This document shows positions 1 to 12,309 of a DNA stretch of 64,000 nt, in pieces; positions within the stretch are counted from its first letter, which is position 1; each line of letters begins with the position of its first letter. The notes below the pieces were generated by a model. That model had not been told where the DNA came from, ran no database searches, and was given only the letters and a program-made list of their open reading frames with translations. The translations under genes were made by a program, and so were the position numbers. This DNA is from Plotosus lineatus (lineage: Eukaryota; Chordata; Actinopteri; Siluriformes; Plotosidae). The DNA lies in assembly GCA_024760905.1 (NCBI GenBank), contig CM045737.1, positions 16,380,726-16,444,725 of the forward strand, read 5' to 3'.

Positions 1-243
1 CTTAGCTAGCTTCTTGACCTTCAGTTGTATACAGTGATCCCTCACTACTTCGTGCTTCAGTGCATTGCGGGTTGTTCAAAAATATTCATTGAAAATTTAA
101 AAAAACAAGGAAATTAAGGAAAAATAGGGGAACAGTTAAGGAAAATGTTGCAAAACAAGGCCAATTATGCAAAAAAAAAAATAAAAAAAAAACCCAAACA
201 AAAAAACAACCTAAACCCCCAACAATACTACAGTACTACAGTA

Positions 244-1032
244 CAGTAAAACCTCCGCTGACGAACGCTTAAGCTCACGAACTTTTCGCCTCAAGAACAT
301 TAAATTTGCGAGCATATAGTCTCTGCTGACGAACTAGTTTTCGGCGGACGAATCAAACCACGCGGTCGAACAGCGCCACGGTGGCGGCTACGAGAAGCTG
401 ACGCACGCTCACGGCGTCACAGTTCGTCACCCCCTTTCTTTGAATGCGGAAGTGGTTTGTGTTTGCTCGACATTTTGGACCATATTGAGTGTACTTTTGC
501 TATTATGGGACCGAAAAAGAACCCACCACAGGCGGAGATCATTGAAAAACACGAACGAGGTGTGCGTTTGTGTGACTCAGCGTCCCAGTACCAGTACGCT
601 AAGTCTACCATTGCTCCCATCCTTAAGAACAAGGAAGCTATTAAGGGTGCGTGTGTGGCTATGCGCGTTTCCAAACAGTAGGCGTTTCCAAACTCTCCTT
701 CCAAACAGTAAGTCCCTCCCTCCCTCCTCCTCCCACTCCATTCCATCAAGCCGTCAACTACCATCACAAAGGTAAATAAAACGACTTTATTATACAGTAC
801 AGTTTATTTCTTTAATTACAATACAATAGAACATTTATTATACATAAAATAAGGTATATTTTTGTGTAGTTTTAAGGCTTATTTAGTAGAAAAGTATGTT
901 TTATGGGGACCTGGGAACGGATTATTCTCATTTTAATGGTTTCTTATGGGAAATAAATGTTCGGAAGACGAACTTTTCGCCTTACACACACTTTCTGGGA
1001 ACCAATTATGTTCGTGAGCAGAGGTATCACTG
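244..1032 (+). mobile_element. A-family Tigger-like element, copy 1, nested in P copy 1
   Basis: Begins cagtaaaacctccgctgacg and ends gaggtatcactg, with TA on each side. The element is 789 bp, the same length as the second copy at 24668-25456, and by eye about 98% identical to it, so the family moved fairly recently. It carries a short frame with a Tigger-type DNA-binding region and then lacks the rest of the transposase, so it is an internally deleted derivative. Confidence 0.85.
457..681 (+). pseudogene. N-terminal remnant of a Tigger/pogo transposase (HTH only)
   Basis: A 74-codon open frame. From the MGPKK motif (about residue 17) it resembles the start of Tigger/pogo transposases: a basic start, then EIIEKHERG, then a Psq-type helix-turn-helix (AKSTIAPILKNKEAIK). 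Known family members continue with a second CENP-B-like DNA-binding domain and a DDE catalytic domain; both are absent here, and the frame stops just after the HTH. The frame also stays open in the other copy (24881-25105). Whether it is expressed is unknown. Confidence 0.6.
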
Positions 1033-1170
1033 TACTTACATTTTTATGTGAGGCGCGCATCTGTGTGTGTGTATTTATATGTGATTTACATCTTATGCAT
1101 TATTTATGAATTGTTATTTAATTGTTGGATCTCGGTCCACATTAACAGCGGAAAGCGAGGGATCCCTGTA

Positions 1171-1588
1171 TAAAAAACATAAAGATGAAGCATGATTAAA
1201 AAAAAGTGCCATATGTCATAAATGTTAACATAAACATCTTACTCACAAAGAGGATGATTACGCTGGACGCGAGATAGAACAGCAACTGACAGCATTGGTA
1301 ATTCACAGCTGTTGGTTTGGTTCTCAAAATGTTTTCAGATTTGTCTTGTGACATTCATAGGATCACATTTTGGTCACTGCAATTGTAAACTCAAGTTTGA
1401 AATTTCGGTGAATGTCAGAAAGCAAAGCTCTGAAACAGACTCCTCTCAAACTCTTCTGCACATGTCGTGACAAGGTCGCACAGTTGTTATTTTGCTCTCA
1501 AATTATTTGATTTTCATTTGTACCAAAACGCTCAAGTTGGAGCGTTCCACAGGGAAAGTTTGAGAAAAGTTTGAGCCTTGCTGGTATC
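1171..1588. other. kcnh5 intron, no feature seen
   Basis: Intronic sequence with no recognised repeat, exon or RNA gene. Confidence 0.5.
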
Positions 1589-1596
1589 CTCCATAT

Positions 1597-1783
1597 CAGT
1601 GTTTCCCAACCCCTGTGCCGTGAGAAATCATCAGGTGTGCCGCGGAAGATTAACCAATTTCACTTAGCGTGTAGTAACAGTGCTGTTCTGCTAGAGGGCA
1701 GTATCATTTTTGTTCCGTGGTGTGCCTCGTGATTTTTCTGATGTAAAAGGTGTGCCTTGGCTCAAAAAGGTTGGGAAACACTG
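1597..1783 (+). mobile_element. hAT-type MITE, 187 bp
   Basis: Ends are cagtgtttcccaacc and ggttgggaaacactg, perfect inverted repeats of about 15 bp. They are flanked by a perfect 8-bp duplication ctccatat (1589-1596 and 1784-1791), the hallmark of hAT transposition. The same family recurs in opposite orientation at 50358-50562. Confidence 0.92.
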
Positions 1784-2198
1784 CTCCATATTGTGTATGT
1801 TTGTCATCACTCATATTTTATGTATATTTTGCCCACAAATGGTTTGAGAACTGATTCATGACAGCGGGTTTCCTTTTTTTTTTTTTTTTTTTGCCAAACA
1901 TCCATAAGCAAATTACGAGCAAATCCATTGCAAATCACTGTGCATCCTTCTTATGATTTTCACACGATGTACATACAGTATGTATTTAGGTTGGAAAATA
2001 TTTTCTTGCATGCATTTTGACACAAATTTCAAAATTCAAAAAAATATTCGCAAAAGAATCAATTTTCAATCTGTTTCCAAGCTATTCCTTTCCATTCCTT
2101 GTGATATGATTTATCTGGGAATTAGAGTAAAAGGTACTGTGTTCTTAGTCTGCATAAAATGTTGGTAACTCTCTGTACAATTCACTTAGACAAGGATC

Positions 2199-2495
2199 TG
2201 TCATTCATTCATTCATTCATTCATTCATTCATTCATTCATTTTATGAACCGCTTAATCCTAATTAGGCTCAAGGGGAGGCTGGTGAGGGCAGAATACACT
2301 CTGGACAGTTTGCCAGGCCATCACAGGGCAGAAACACACTGACGGCTATGCAGCTACTCTTGACGAAAGTCAGCAATGTTGTTGGTTTTTTTTTGTTTTG
2401 TTTTTTTTTTTTAACATGAACCTCACTATAGACAGTGAGAGACATGGCCGGCCTTTGATAACCCAGTTAGCTGCATTGGGCGGACAGCAGTGACA
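2199..2495 (-). mobile_element. SINE-a (Mermaid-type tail), 5'-truncated
   Basis: Reads on the minus strand. The 3' end is an (attc)n tract (2204-2240) followed by the tail that reads gaaccgcttaatcctaatta on the plus strand. The SINE-a body follows, and the tRNA-like head is missing. A poly-T expansion (2387-2413) sits inside the body. Confidence 0.75.
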
Positions 2496-2792
2496 AAGAC
2501 CTGCCCTTTCTATTAATTAGAGTTTGGTCAAGCCAATTATTATATTTTCCTTACTTGACAAAACGACAACGTTCTTGGCATGATGGATCTAATCTGTATT
2601 GATGGATGGAAATGCTCATTCTCTATAACGTAACCCGAAGGCTTCCTAAAGCACAGCGTGTCACCCTCCAACTTACTCAGGACATACAGCACATCCTACT
2701 TATACTTTTTTGCATTAAAATATAATGACATCACAGTTATACTCCCCATCAACCAAAACATCCGATTGGACTAATTAAATACAACCTAACAA
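2496..2792. other. kcnh5 intron, no feature seen
   Basis: AT-rich intronic sequence without recognised elements. Confidence 0.5.
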
Positions 2793-3637
2793 CAGTGATC
2801 CCTCGCTACTTCGTGCTTTAGTTTTCAGTGCATCGCGGGTTTTTCAAAGATATTCATCGAAAAATTAAAAAATAAGGAAATATAGGGGAAAAGTTAAGGA
2901 AAATGCCACAAAACAAGGCCAATTATGCAAAACAAAACAAAACAAAAAACCTAAACAAACACAAACAAAAAACAACCCAAAACCCCCAAACAAAACTACT
3001 TACATTTTTATGTGAGGTGCGCATCAGCGAGTGTGCGCACACATGTCTCTATGTGTGTATATTTATATTTTATTTAGATCTTATGCATTATTTTTGAATG
3101 TTTAATCGTTATTATAAGCATTTATAGTGTTGGGGCAGTGGTGGTCTAGTGGTATAGGGCGCTGGATCGCTGATCCAAAGGTTGGGGGTTCGAGTCCCAC
3201 TCTCCACAAAGTTGTCACTGTCCCCCCCAGTGCAGCTAACTGGGTTATCAAAGGCGGGCCATGTCTGTCACTGTCTATGGTGAGAGGCATGTAAAAGAAC
3301 CATTGCTGACTTTCGTAAAGAGTAGCTGCAAAGTCGTCAGCGTGTTTATGTCCCTTGCTAAAAGGGTTGTGACAGGAAGGGCGTCCGACGTAAAAACCTC
3401 TGCCAAATCAAACGTGCGAATCAGATGATTCACTGTGGCGACTCCCGAGAAAAAGGGGAAAAGCTGAAAGGAAGCCAGACATAAGCATTTATAGCATTCA
3501 ATATGTATGTATTGATATTATATACACATATACATGTACGTATACATCAGTCAAGGGGCTCAATCCTACTTCGCAGAAATTGGTGGTCTGGGGGGGGTCA
3601 TTAATCCCCATTAGCCATGGAAAGTGAGGGATCCCTG
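2793..3637 (+). mobile_element. P-family MITE, copy 2 (interrupted by a SINE)
   Basis: Starts cagtgatccctcgctacttc and ends gagggatccctg. The A-rich first third runs straight into acttacatttttatgtgag near 2995. This makes it the empty-site reference for the insertions seen in P copies 1 and 4. A SINE occupies 3128-3480. Confidence 0.85.
3128..3480 (+). mobile_element. SINE-a with RTE-type tail, full length
   Basis: Flanked by a 14-bp duplication ataagcatttatag (3114-3127 and 3481-3494). The head resembles a tRNA gene: an A-box-like tggtctagtggtatagg and a B-box-like ggttcgagtcccac. The body is shared by all SINE-a copies. The last 60 or so bases (gctgtggcgactcccgag to gaaagg) match the 3' end of the RTE-like LINE at 35550-37188, the usual way a SINE borrows LINE machinery. 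Confidence 0.9.
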
Positions 3638-4145
3638 TACTTCCAGCAGCCTTCCCACGACTCTAATTAGCAGTAAGCAGTTCAGAAAATGAATGACTGA
3701 ATGATTTAAACCACATATGCACACAAAAGCTGGAAAATAAAAAAAGAGAATTGATACGACTTAGTGGAGACTTTCAAATACAAGTTGTGCTGTGAACTTG
3801 TTGTGTCTGTTTTTGGTTTCTTCTCATCATCTAATCATTTTCATGTAAACAGTTAAAGCCAACCAGCATACATAGACCTAGGTTTCATACTTTTTTTTTT
3901 TTTTGTCTTTTTATGGCTCATTGCTAACAGATTATGCTCCCACCTCAAATTATTGGCTACTCATTATAACTAATCATGAGGAAAAACTCTTTAAATTTTT
4001 ATCAAATCACATATTATATTGTACTTGTAATAATTATCAGCATTCAGATGTATGACAATAATAATCTAATGTATGATAATAATTTAATAATATTGTAATG
4101 CATTTTTTTTTTTTGTATTTGTAGACTATGATATCATTATGTTTC

Positions 4146-4386
4146 AGTGCAGTGGCGGGCTTGTTATAACTGGGCTGTCAAAGACCAGCCATGTCTCTCA
4201 CTGTACATGGGAAGACAAATATAAAAGATCCATTGCATTGGGTTGCCATCAGCGTGTTTCTGCCCTGCGATGTCCTGGCAAGCTGTCCAGGTTGTATTCT
4301 GCCCTCACCCAGAGTCAGCGGAGATGGGCACCAGCCTCCCCTCGACCCTAATTAGGATTAAGCATTTCAGAAAATGAATGAATGAA
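4146..4386 (+). mobile_element. SINE-a (Mermaid-type tail), 5'-truncated
   Basis: Starts inside the body at gcagtggcgggcttg, runs through the tail (cctaattaggattaagc) and ends in (atga)n. Head missing. Confidence 0.7.
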
Positions 4387-4463
4387 TCTTTCTGTTTATT
4401 TGATGCATTTAATACCATATCAAAACCAAGTTACCTTGGATTTAGTATAATATCATGAAATAC

Positions 4464-4625
4464 CCGGGGTTCAAGACCCATTACTGCCAAACTGTCACTG
4501 TTGGATCATTCAGCAAGACTTTTAACCGTGAACTGCTCAGTTGTAAAGCGAGACAAAAATGGATACGAATGTAAGTCGCTCTTGATTAGGGCATCCACCA
4601 AATTCCGTAAATGAAATGTAATAAA
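4464..4625 (+). mobile_element. V-SINE-like fragment
   Basis: Has a B-box-like ggggttcaagaccc and ends with taagtcgctcttgattaggg followed by a run close to aaatgccgtaaatgtaatg. That ending is common to widespread fish V-SINE-type elements. The head is degraded. Confidence 0.5.
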
Positions 4626-4654
4626 TTACTCTTTATGTCAATACAAAATTTCTA

Positions 4655-5787
<1,133 letters not shown>

Positions 5788-6248
5788 CAGGGATCCCTCG
5801 CTACTTCACGCTGAAAATTCATGCGGCTTCAGTGCATCATGGGGTTTTTTTTCCTAAAAATATTAATCGAATTAAAAAATAAGGAAATTAAGCAAGAATA
5901 GGGAAAAACGTGAAGGACAAAAAAAAAAAAACTAAACAAACAAAAAACTATCCAAAACCTCCCATCAAAACAACTTACATTTTTATGAGTTGTGCATCTG
6001 AGTGTGTGCACGCGTGCGTCTATATGTGTGTGTATTTATATTTTATTTACATCTTATGCATTGTTTTTTCATGTTTAATTGTTATTATAAGCATTTATAG
6101 CATTGAATATGTATTTATTGACATTATATACACATATACATGCACATATACATCAGTCGCGGGGGGGGGGGGGGATCCTACTTCGCAGAATTCAGTGGTC
6201 ACGTGGGGATCTCGGTCCCAATTAACCGTGGAAAGTGCGGGAGCCTTG
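5788..6248 (+). mobile_element. P-family MITE, copy 3
   Basis: 461 bp from cagggatccctcgctacttc to gggagccttg, with TA on both sides (5786-5787, 6249-6250). Uninterrupted, with a poly-G run near 6160. It gives the native layout of the family: inverted ends, A-rich block, then a tgtgtgtatttatat segment that becomes a microsatellite in other copies. Confidence 0.85.
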
Positions 6249-7062
6249 TATTGTGTTGAACCTACTAGTTTTTAAATATAGTGTATTATGTTGAAAAGAA
6301 TTGAAATGAATTTGTCTCTGCCAGGCTCAGCTCAGAATAATAAAGTATATTCTACACAAGCAGAATATTCCAGCAATTGACCTATTGTTGTGCAGAAAGG
6401 CAATAGTTTACAGAAGATACGACAGGCTTTTCTTGCAGAAGAGAGGAAGAAGATGCTGTATTGCAGGTACGCCCACGCAGACTAAAGCAATAGATCCTTA
6501 GACAAAACAAAAACTATTATATGCCACCTCATCTAAAGGAAGAAAAGAATTTTGAAAGAAGCCACATTAATGTGCAAAAGCCTGCAGGTGTATGTCTCTA
6601 TATTCTCTATTTAATGATGATAAAATGTTGTGCTTGCCAAATCTTTTAAAAGACTTAAAGCTGACAAAATAATGACATTAAGCTAATAATTCCTGGAGTT
6701 CCTTTAACACTGGGTTTTGGGTGCACGCTTGACAAGATTTATGGGGATAACAGGGCAATATCTAAGCTAGCTGTGGCTGGCCTAATTGTTGCATCTTCAT
6801 TAGCATTAGCAAATGGCAGGCTGTCAACCTGAAAACATTTATAAATAGCTGCACCACTGTGCACCTCATATTTTAAATTAGCATTTCCTCTACCACATTG
6901 TTGTGCTTTTTTTTTTTTTGTTCTACCTGTCACATAATCATAAAGGCAAATTCTGAAAGATGAAAAAGAGGCAATTTCTCCACAACACTTTCATGAAGCA
7001 GGAAGGGAAATTAAAAATATAGGTGAATGTACTACAAAAACATGATACTCCAGGGTGGTTTT

Positions 7063-7095
<33 letters not shown>

Positions 7096-7311
7096 CTTGC
7101 ATGCGGCACTGATTCTGCAAGCCAATCATTGTATTACCTATGCACATTAATCATGCCTGGTTATTTATCATTCAGAGATATAATTCACATTTGTGCATAC
7201 TTTGCATCAAGCAAACTTGTTTATCTTCCAGTCAGAAAGCGATAGATCTATGTTAAGGATACAGAGAACTGCTGAGGACAATAATTGAGCACTGGTGAGT
7301 ATTCAGAAGTA
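6249..7311. other. kcnh5 intron, no feature seen
   Basis: No repeat family recognised. Poly-T near 7062-7092. A 64-codon frame on the minus strand (6739-6933) has no recognisable domain. Confidence 0.5.
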
Positions 7312-7501
7312 CAGTGATCCCTCACTACTTCATGCTTCAGTTTCTGTGGTTTCAGTGCATCACGAGTTTTTTCAAAAATATTAATCGGAAAATAAGGAAA
7401 TTAATGGAAAATAGGAGAAGTTAAGGAAAATGTCATAAAACAAGGCCAATTATGTAAAAACAAACAAACAAAAACAAAACAAAAAACCCCCAACAAAACT
7501 A

Positions 7502-7790
7502 CGGTGGTACCTCACCTTACGAAATTAATCCGTTCCAGAAGTGGTCTCGTAACCTGACTTTTTCGTAAATTGAGCCGCATTTTACATGTAAAATGCCTGA
7601 TTCGTTCCAAGGCCCCCAATACTACCCCTAAACCTTTTAAAAATTATAAAATAATTCCTTTTAAGGCCTCCTTCTGCTTCAATATCATACCGATGGTAGA
7701 TGAGTTTGGCCATATTCCTTTGCAATATCACTCAACCACATGCCACGAGCCCGCTTCTTTTCATTTTCACCGGGAATCGCACGCGTATGC

Positions 7791-7851
<61 letters not shown>

Positions 7852-8316
7852 CGCGCAAGTGTGTTGACCATGTCTTCTTAGCAGAGTTATAATCTTACAA
7901 ATGTTTATGCAAGGTTAAAAGCCTGAGCCAAAAAATAAAGTTGCAATGAGCACACTTGAAAAACTCACGAAACAACAGTAACTGTCCTTTATGCGTGTTA
8001 GAACTCCGTGAAAGAACAATGTGTCGAAAAGCATCTTGCGTATTATGGAGATGCAGCTCCATAATAGCAAATGTGAGTGAGCTGCGTCATGGGATTCTAT
8101 TGAGATGCAGCTCCCTCCTAGCCAATGGGAGGCCAGCTGGGTTGGATGTTGGGAGATAGCCATTGGGAGAGCAACTCACGCATTTTTTTGAATGTTTGAG
8201 ATGGTACTTTGGTAATGTGAATTTGGTTTGTATCCAGAGATGGAAATTTTAGGTAAATGCGTTTCGTAAGCTGGATTTTTCATTTGTTGGGACTTTCGTA
8301 AGGTGAGGTACCACTG
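7502..8316 (+). mobile_element. Tigger-like MITE nested in P copy 4
   Basis: Ends cggtggtacctcaccttacg and ttcgtaaggtgaggtaccactg are inverted repeats of about 20 bp, with TA flanks at 7500-7501 and 8317-8318. Repeated ttcgtaa/ttacgaa motifs are typical of this Tigger-like group. Contains a (GT)n tract (7793-7847). No intact transposase frame. Confidence 0.85.
7793..7847. repeat. (GT)n microsatellite
   Basis: About 27 GT units inside the nested MITE. The long VCVCVC open frames across it are a by-product. Confidence 0.95.
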
Positions 8317-8372
8317 TACTTATATTTTTATGTGAGGTGCACATCTGAGTGTGTGTGTGCGCACGCATCTGT

Positions 8373-8412
<40 letters not shown>

Positions 8413-8600
8413 TTATATTTTATTTACATTTTATGCCTTATTTTTGAATGTTTAATTGTTATTATAAGCATTTATAGTGTTGAATATGTATTTATTGATA
8501 TTATATACACATCAGTCAAGAGGGTCAATCCTACTTCGTGGAAATTGGCGGTCGGGGAGGGTCTCGATCCCCATTAACCACGGAAAGTGAGGGATCCCTG

Positions 8601-10010
8601 TATTTGCGTTGTTGTGGTAATAAAGGATATTAGTTAACATTATAATGGAAAGGCAAAATCTGATTGGTCCATTATTTCAGGATTAAAAACCATTATTCCA
8701 AGTGAATAATGCCTGAATCAAAATGACTGACGCACAGTTTGTCATAGTCACTTATGAATGAAAATATGAACTTAACTCTGAATTAGCAGGCTAAAGATAC
8801 GCATTTAGCTACAAAATGCTTAGCTCAGCTCAAGGTGCAGAGCTCATGTTACCTGTCATGGATAAAGTCTGAAGATAACCTTGTTGTAGTTTGCTTTTCT
8901 TTCTTTTTCAGTGTAGTATATACAATGCCCCTTAAAGTTTAAGAAATGCAGTTACACAGCTCTTATGTACCTGTTTGCATGAGCACTTGGACTTTTTTGC
9001 TTGTGTTCCCATGTCATATATACTTAAAAAATTACATCCCTTATTTCTTTAATATCATACTTTTATTTCCTTTTTGGAAGATAACTAAATTATCTCAGTA
9101 CAGTACTAGGTTCATTATTTATGTGTACGTACATAAATAATTTGGCTATAATAATACAGTATAACAATAGTTTTAAATGATTTTTACTTCTAGTTTCTGA
9201 GTTATTGTGTTTATTGTGTTGAGTTATTCAGATTAAATATTTTGTTAAATGCAGCTGAAAAGTCAAATACTGTACTGTATATGAATAAATACAGGAATAT
9301 TAGCACACGAGTGGATTAGAATGCCCATTACTCTAGTAAAATTTTAAATAATTCTCAGGGCAACCCTGGCTGTACTCCATGCACAATGAACACAATCATT
9401 GCAATCTTGCATAAAGGTCATAATTTTGTTTTTCCTAATGATTTTCGAGAACATGTACATGACTTTTATGCACAATATTGTTTTGATGCTGCCAAAATGT
9501 CACACACATCCAAAGCCTCCAGTGCAATGCCAGCTATTGTGGGACACAAGCTGTGCACGTGAGTACTGAGGTTTCCTTTTCAGTGCCTCGAGAACTGAAA
9601 AGGAACCCACTGCACATATGCGCACAGCCCTTGCAGATTAATTTTATTGTAAGATTCGAACAACATTTCTGGGAGTCAACAAATAACGTTTTCACAACTT
9701 TTGTGCAATGTTGCAGCAATACTAATGTTAAAGCGGGGATTACAAGATAGGTAGGTAGATCCCTGGGGGTCCCTGAATTAAGTAGCACTGTTCAGTGTTG
9801 ATGACACCATGATTTATCCAGGTGTTGTAATTGAATGTAATTGCAGAATCAGAGAAAAAAACTATTGTTATTAACTGTGCTTACCCTATTCAGCCCTATC
9901 GCACACATTTGCACACAAATATGTACCACAGCTCTGCATTATACATAAAATGAAGCCAAAAAGTAAGCAGGTCACAATGATTCAGTTGTAAGTCTTGTAA
10001 AATCAACTAG

Positions 10011-10014
<4 letters not shown>
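8601..10014. other. kcnh5 intron, no feature seen
   Basis: AT-rich unique-looking sequence. Two overlapping frames on opposite strands (9534-9788) show no domain or splice context and are not called. Confidence 0.5.

Positions 10015-10062
<48 letters not shown>
10015..10062. repeat. (GT)n microsatellite
   Basis: About 23 units. Confidence 0.95.
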
Positions 10063-10065
<3 letters not shown>

Positions 10066-10567
10066 AGGTGCCTGCGGTGCCTGCTTAGAGAGCACGGTTT
10101 TAATGTGGTAGACTAATTTGGATTGCATTGCATCTAAAATCATTTCAGACAAACAAATACATGGGTGAATTGTTCAAAACATCATTAGCATAAAATTACA
10201 ATGCCATTAAATGCCTCCATACTCAATAAGCCGAAGCACGGAGGAGTCACACACTGCAGGGAGGTTGTGTCGAAAAAAGTGAGACAACCACCAGCACTAT
10301 GACAACTTAAGAGAGAAGGACAAATTACCGGCAGCACAGAGTCTTCAGTACGTGTGCTGTTCCGCGCTGCTGGTATGTGGCCCACCGCAGAGGAGTCAGA
10401 GATGGATTCCTGAAATTATAGAGTATGTTACCAAAGGCCAGAAAAGACAAACAATCAAAAGTTTCTCGGTTTCGTTCTATGAGGTCGGGTACATGTGTCA
10501 ATGTTGAAAAAATATTTCCTTTCAAAAAGCTTGAAAAGGAATTTACACTTTGAAAATACCCACATGT

Positions 10568-10897
10568 AGTGAAATGGGGCCGGTGGCATAGTGGTTAGGG
10601 TGCTGTGCTCATGATCGGGAGGTTGTGTGTTCGAATCCCAGTTAGACTCCCACTGTGCTAAGACCCCTGGGCAAGGTCTCAACCACAAGTGTGCGTCTGT
10701 TCACCCAGCAGTATAAATGGGTACCAGTAAGTAAAATATACTGGGAAGGTAACCTGTGATGGACTAGCGTCCCATCCAGGAGGAGTTGAACTCCGAGTCG
10801 CTTCACCATACGGAAACCTGGAATAAGCACCGCCCTGATGAGCCACTAGGTGTAAAAAGGGTGTAAAAAAAACCCAAAGGACTTTACCTTACCTTTT
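10568..10897 (+). mobile_element. SINE-b (second tRNA-derived SINE)
   Basis: Head gccggtggcatagtggttag followed by a B-box-like gttcgaatccc. The body includes acctgtgatggactagcgtc and gataagccactagg-like motifs. A short acatgtag repeat flanks it (near 10562 and 10901). Other copies: 21622-21929 (minus) and 62381-62615 (plus, truncated). Confidence 0.75.
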
Positions 10898-11069
10898 ACA
10901 TGTAGGGGAAGAGCTATCCTGTTGTGTCTCAGTAATTTATAATAATCTTAGTCCATAACAAAGGGTAATTTTATACGATCATGAAAGGCAATAACTACGG
11001 TGAATGAGAATTTCATTAGATCCTGCATGTGTGGAGTCAGCACATCATTAATCCATACACTAAGTCACT

Positions 11070-11346
11070 CTCAGCCATTTGCTTTTCTATCTTATTTGGG
11101 TTTTTCAGAAGCTGGGGTACACCCTAAACAGCACATGAGACCATCACAGGGCCAACACAGACAAATATTTATACTAATACCAAGTTGAAATTTGGAACAG
11201 CCTCATGCACTTTTTTTTAACCAGTAGGAGGAACCCAGTGAACCCAAAAGTACAGGGAGAACTCCGCACAGAAACACCTGTGACTTGAACCCAAGGCCAT
11301 TTTGCTGTGAGGTAGATGTGCTAACAAATCTGCCTTTGTGCCATCT
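11070..11346 (-). mobile_element. Mermaid-like SINE, degenerate
   Basis: Minus-strand copy. On the plus strand it shows gggtacaccctaaacag, catcacagggccaacacag, gaatttggaac and gagaactccgcacagaaac, and ends near the head at gctgtgaggtagatgtgc. Many substitutions. Confidence 0.6.
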
Positions 11347-12295
11347 CATGTACTGTATACATATCCTCATACAACTCGCCAATATTGAATATCTTTGCAT
11401 GCCATTGAACCCCGCCTACTCACAGCAGTTTTGTTTTCATTGGTGAAAATGATCTGATTTACGACTTGAAAATCAAAATAACGATCACTGTAGTGCAGAT
11501 CATGACTCATTCTTTTGATCTTGCCCAGTATGTACGATTTGACTGAGTGACTGTGAAAGGATGAGAGACAATGTGTGAACATTTCAGATGCTCCAGCTGC
11601 AAACAAATAAATCAGTGAAGAACAATTGTTTCGAGTGGGAGCACGGGAAATGATTAATATGCCAGTAAAATTACCTCAGGCAGCTTCGAGGAAAAGTTTG
11701 AACAGCCAGAGTCTTACTGCACTGGGGAAAGAGGTGGTGGGGTGGTGGGGTGAGGGGGTTGGTGGGTTAGAACAGTATTGCAGGCTAGAATCTGACAGCT
11801 ACATGCCAAGAAGATGACATAAGCTTTGTGTTGTGCAACAGCCTCGAGAGCCAGTTTTAACATGCATATAGTCACTTTTCACATGTGCCTGACATGACCT
11901 TTCTATATTCGTCGGCAGCAGGTCGGGCGGGTTGCGAGAAAAGGCTACTGCCGAATGAGTGTAATATGGACCTGTCATAGCAACATACAGTGAGTGCACA
12001 TAGCACCTGTCAAATCATGTGTGCTGATGAAGCTGACAACTTGTTATAAACTGAGGGGAAACAGAATGTAGAGAGGTCACAAGCAGAGAAGCAAGCCGTG
12101 ACATTTCAACAGCATGTGTTTCACACTCCGCAGGCCAGTGTCATTTGACTCAGATACGCTCGTTTCCCTGAGTCCACATCTCGTATGATAAAAAGCTTTG
12201 CAAGGCTGTAGTTGCATTGCTGCAGTTCTCTCGCATATATCATACGATTTCGAATGTCACGTTCATTTTGTTTTATACATCTTTTATTAATCTTT
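11347..12295. other. kcnh5 intron, no feature seen
   Basis: No recognised repeat family, exon or RNA gene. A G-rich stretch lies near 11730-11770. Confidence 0.5.
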
Positions 12296-12309
12296 CATAA
12301 ATCTTGGTG

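Larger units (their letters stand above)
32..1168 (+). mobile_element. P-family pogo/Tigger-like MITE, copy 1 (interrupted)
   Basis: Non-autonomous element with terminal inverted repeats: left end reads cagtgatccctc, right end gagggatccctg, and TA flanks both ends (30-31 and 1169-1170). The inner sequence has an A-rich block followed by a segment that starts near 1034 and matches the other P copies. It is split by the A-family element at 244-1032. No coding capacity of its own. Confidence 0.85.
7312..8600 (+). mobile_element. P-family MITE, copy 4 (interrupted)
   Basis: cagtgatccctcactacttc to gagggatccctg, TA on both sides (7310-7311, 8601-8602). Interrupted at its internal TA by the element at 7502-8316. 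Its gtgtgt segment has expanded to a (GT)n microsatellite at about 8373-8410. Confidence 0.88.

Noticed and set aside
417..767. 116-codon minus frame (and 24841-25191)
   Set aside because: Opposite strand of the Tigger HTH frame inside the A element.
2200..2242. CRISPR-like short repeats
   Set aside because: (attc)n is the SINE tail; no spacers, and the genome is vertebrate.
3133..3200. tRNA gene
   Set aside because: A- and B-box-like motifs are present, but the cloverleaf is imperfect and the same head recurs in some 20 SINE copies with target duplications.
10185..10688. Overlapping minus-strand frames as a gene
   Set aside because: No domain, no splice context, and part lies in SINE-b.
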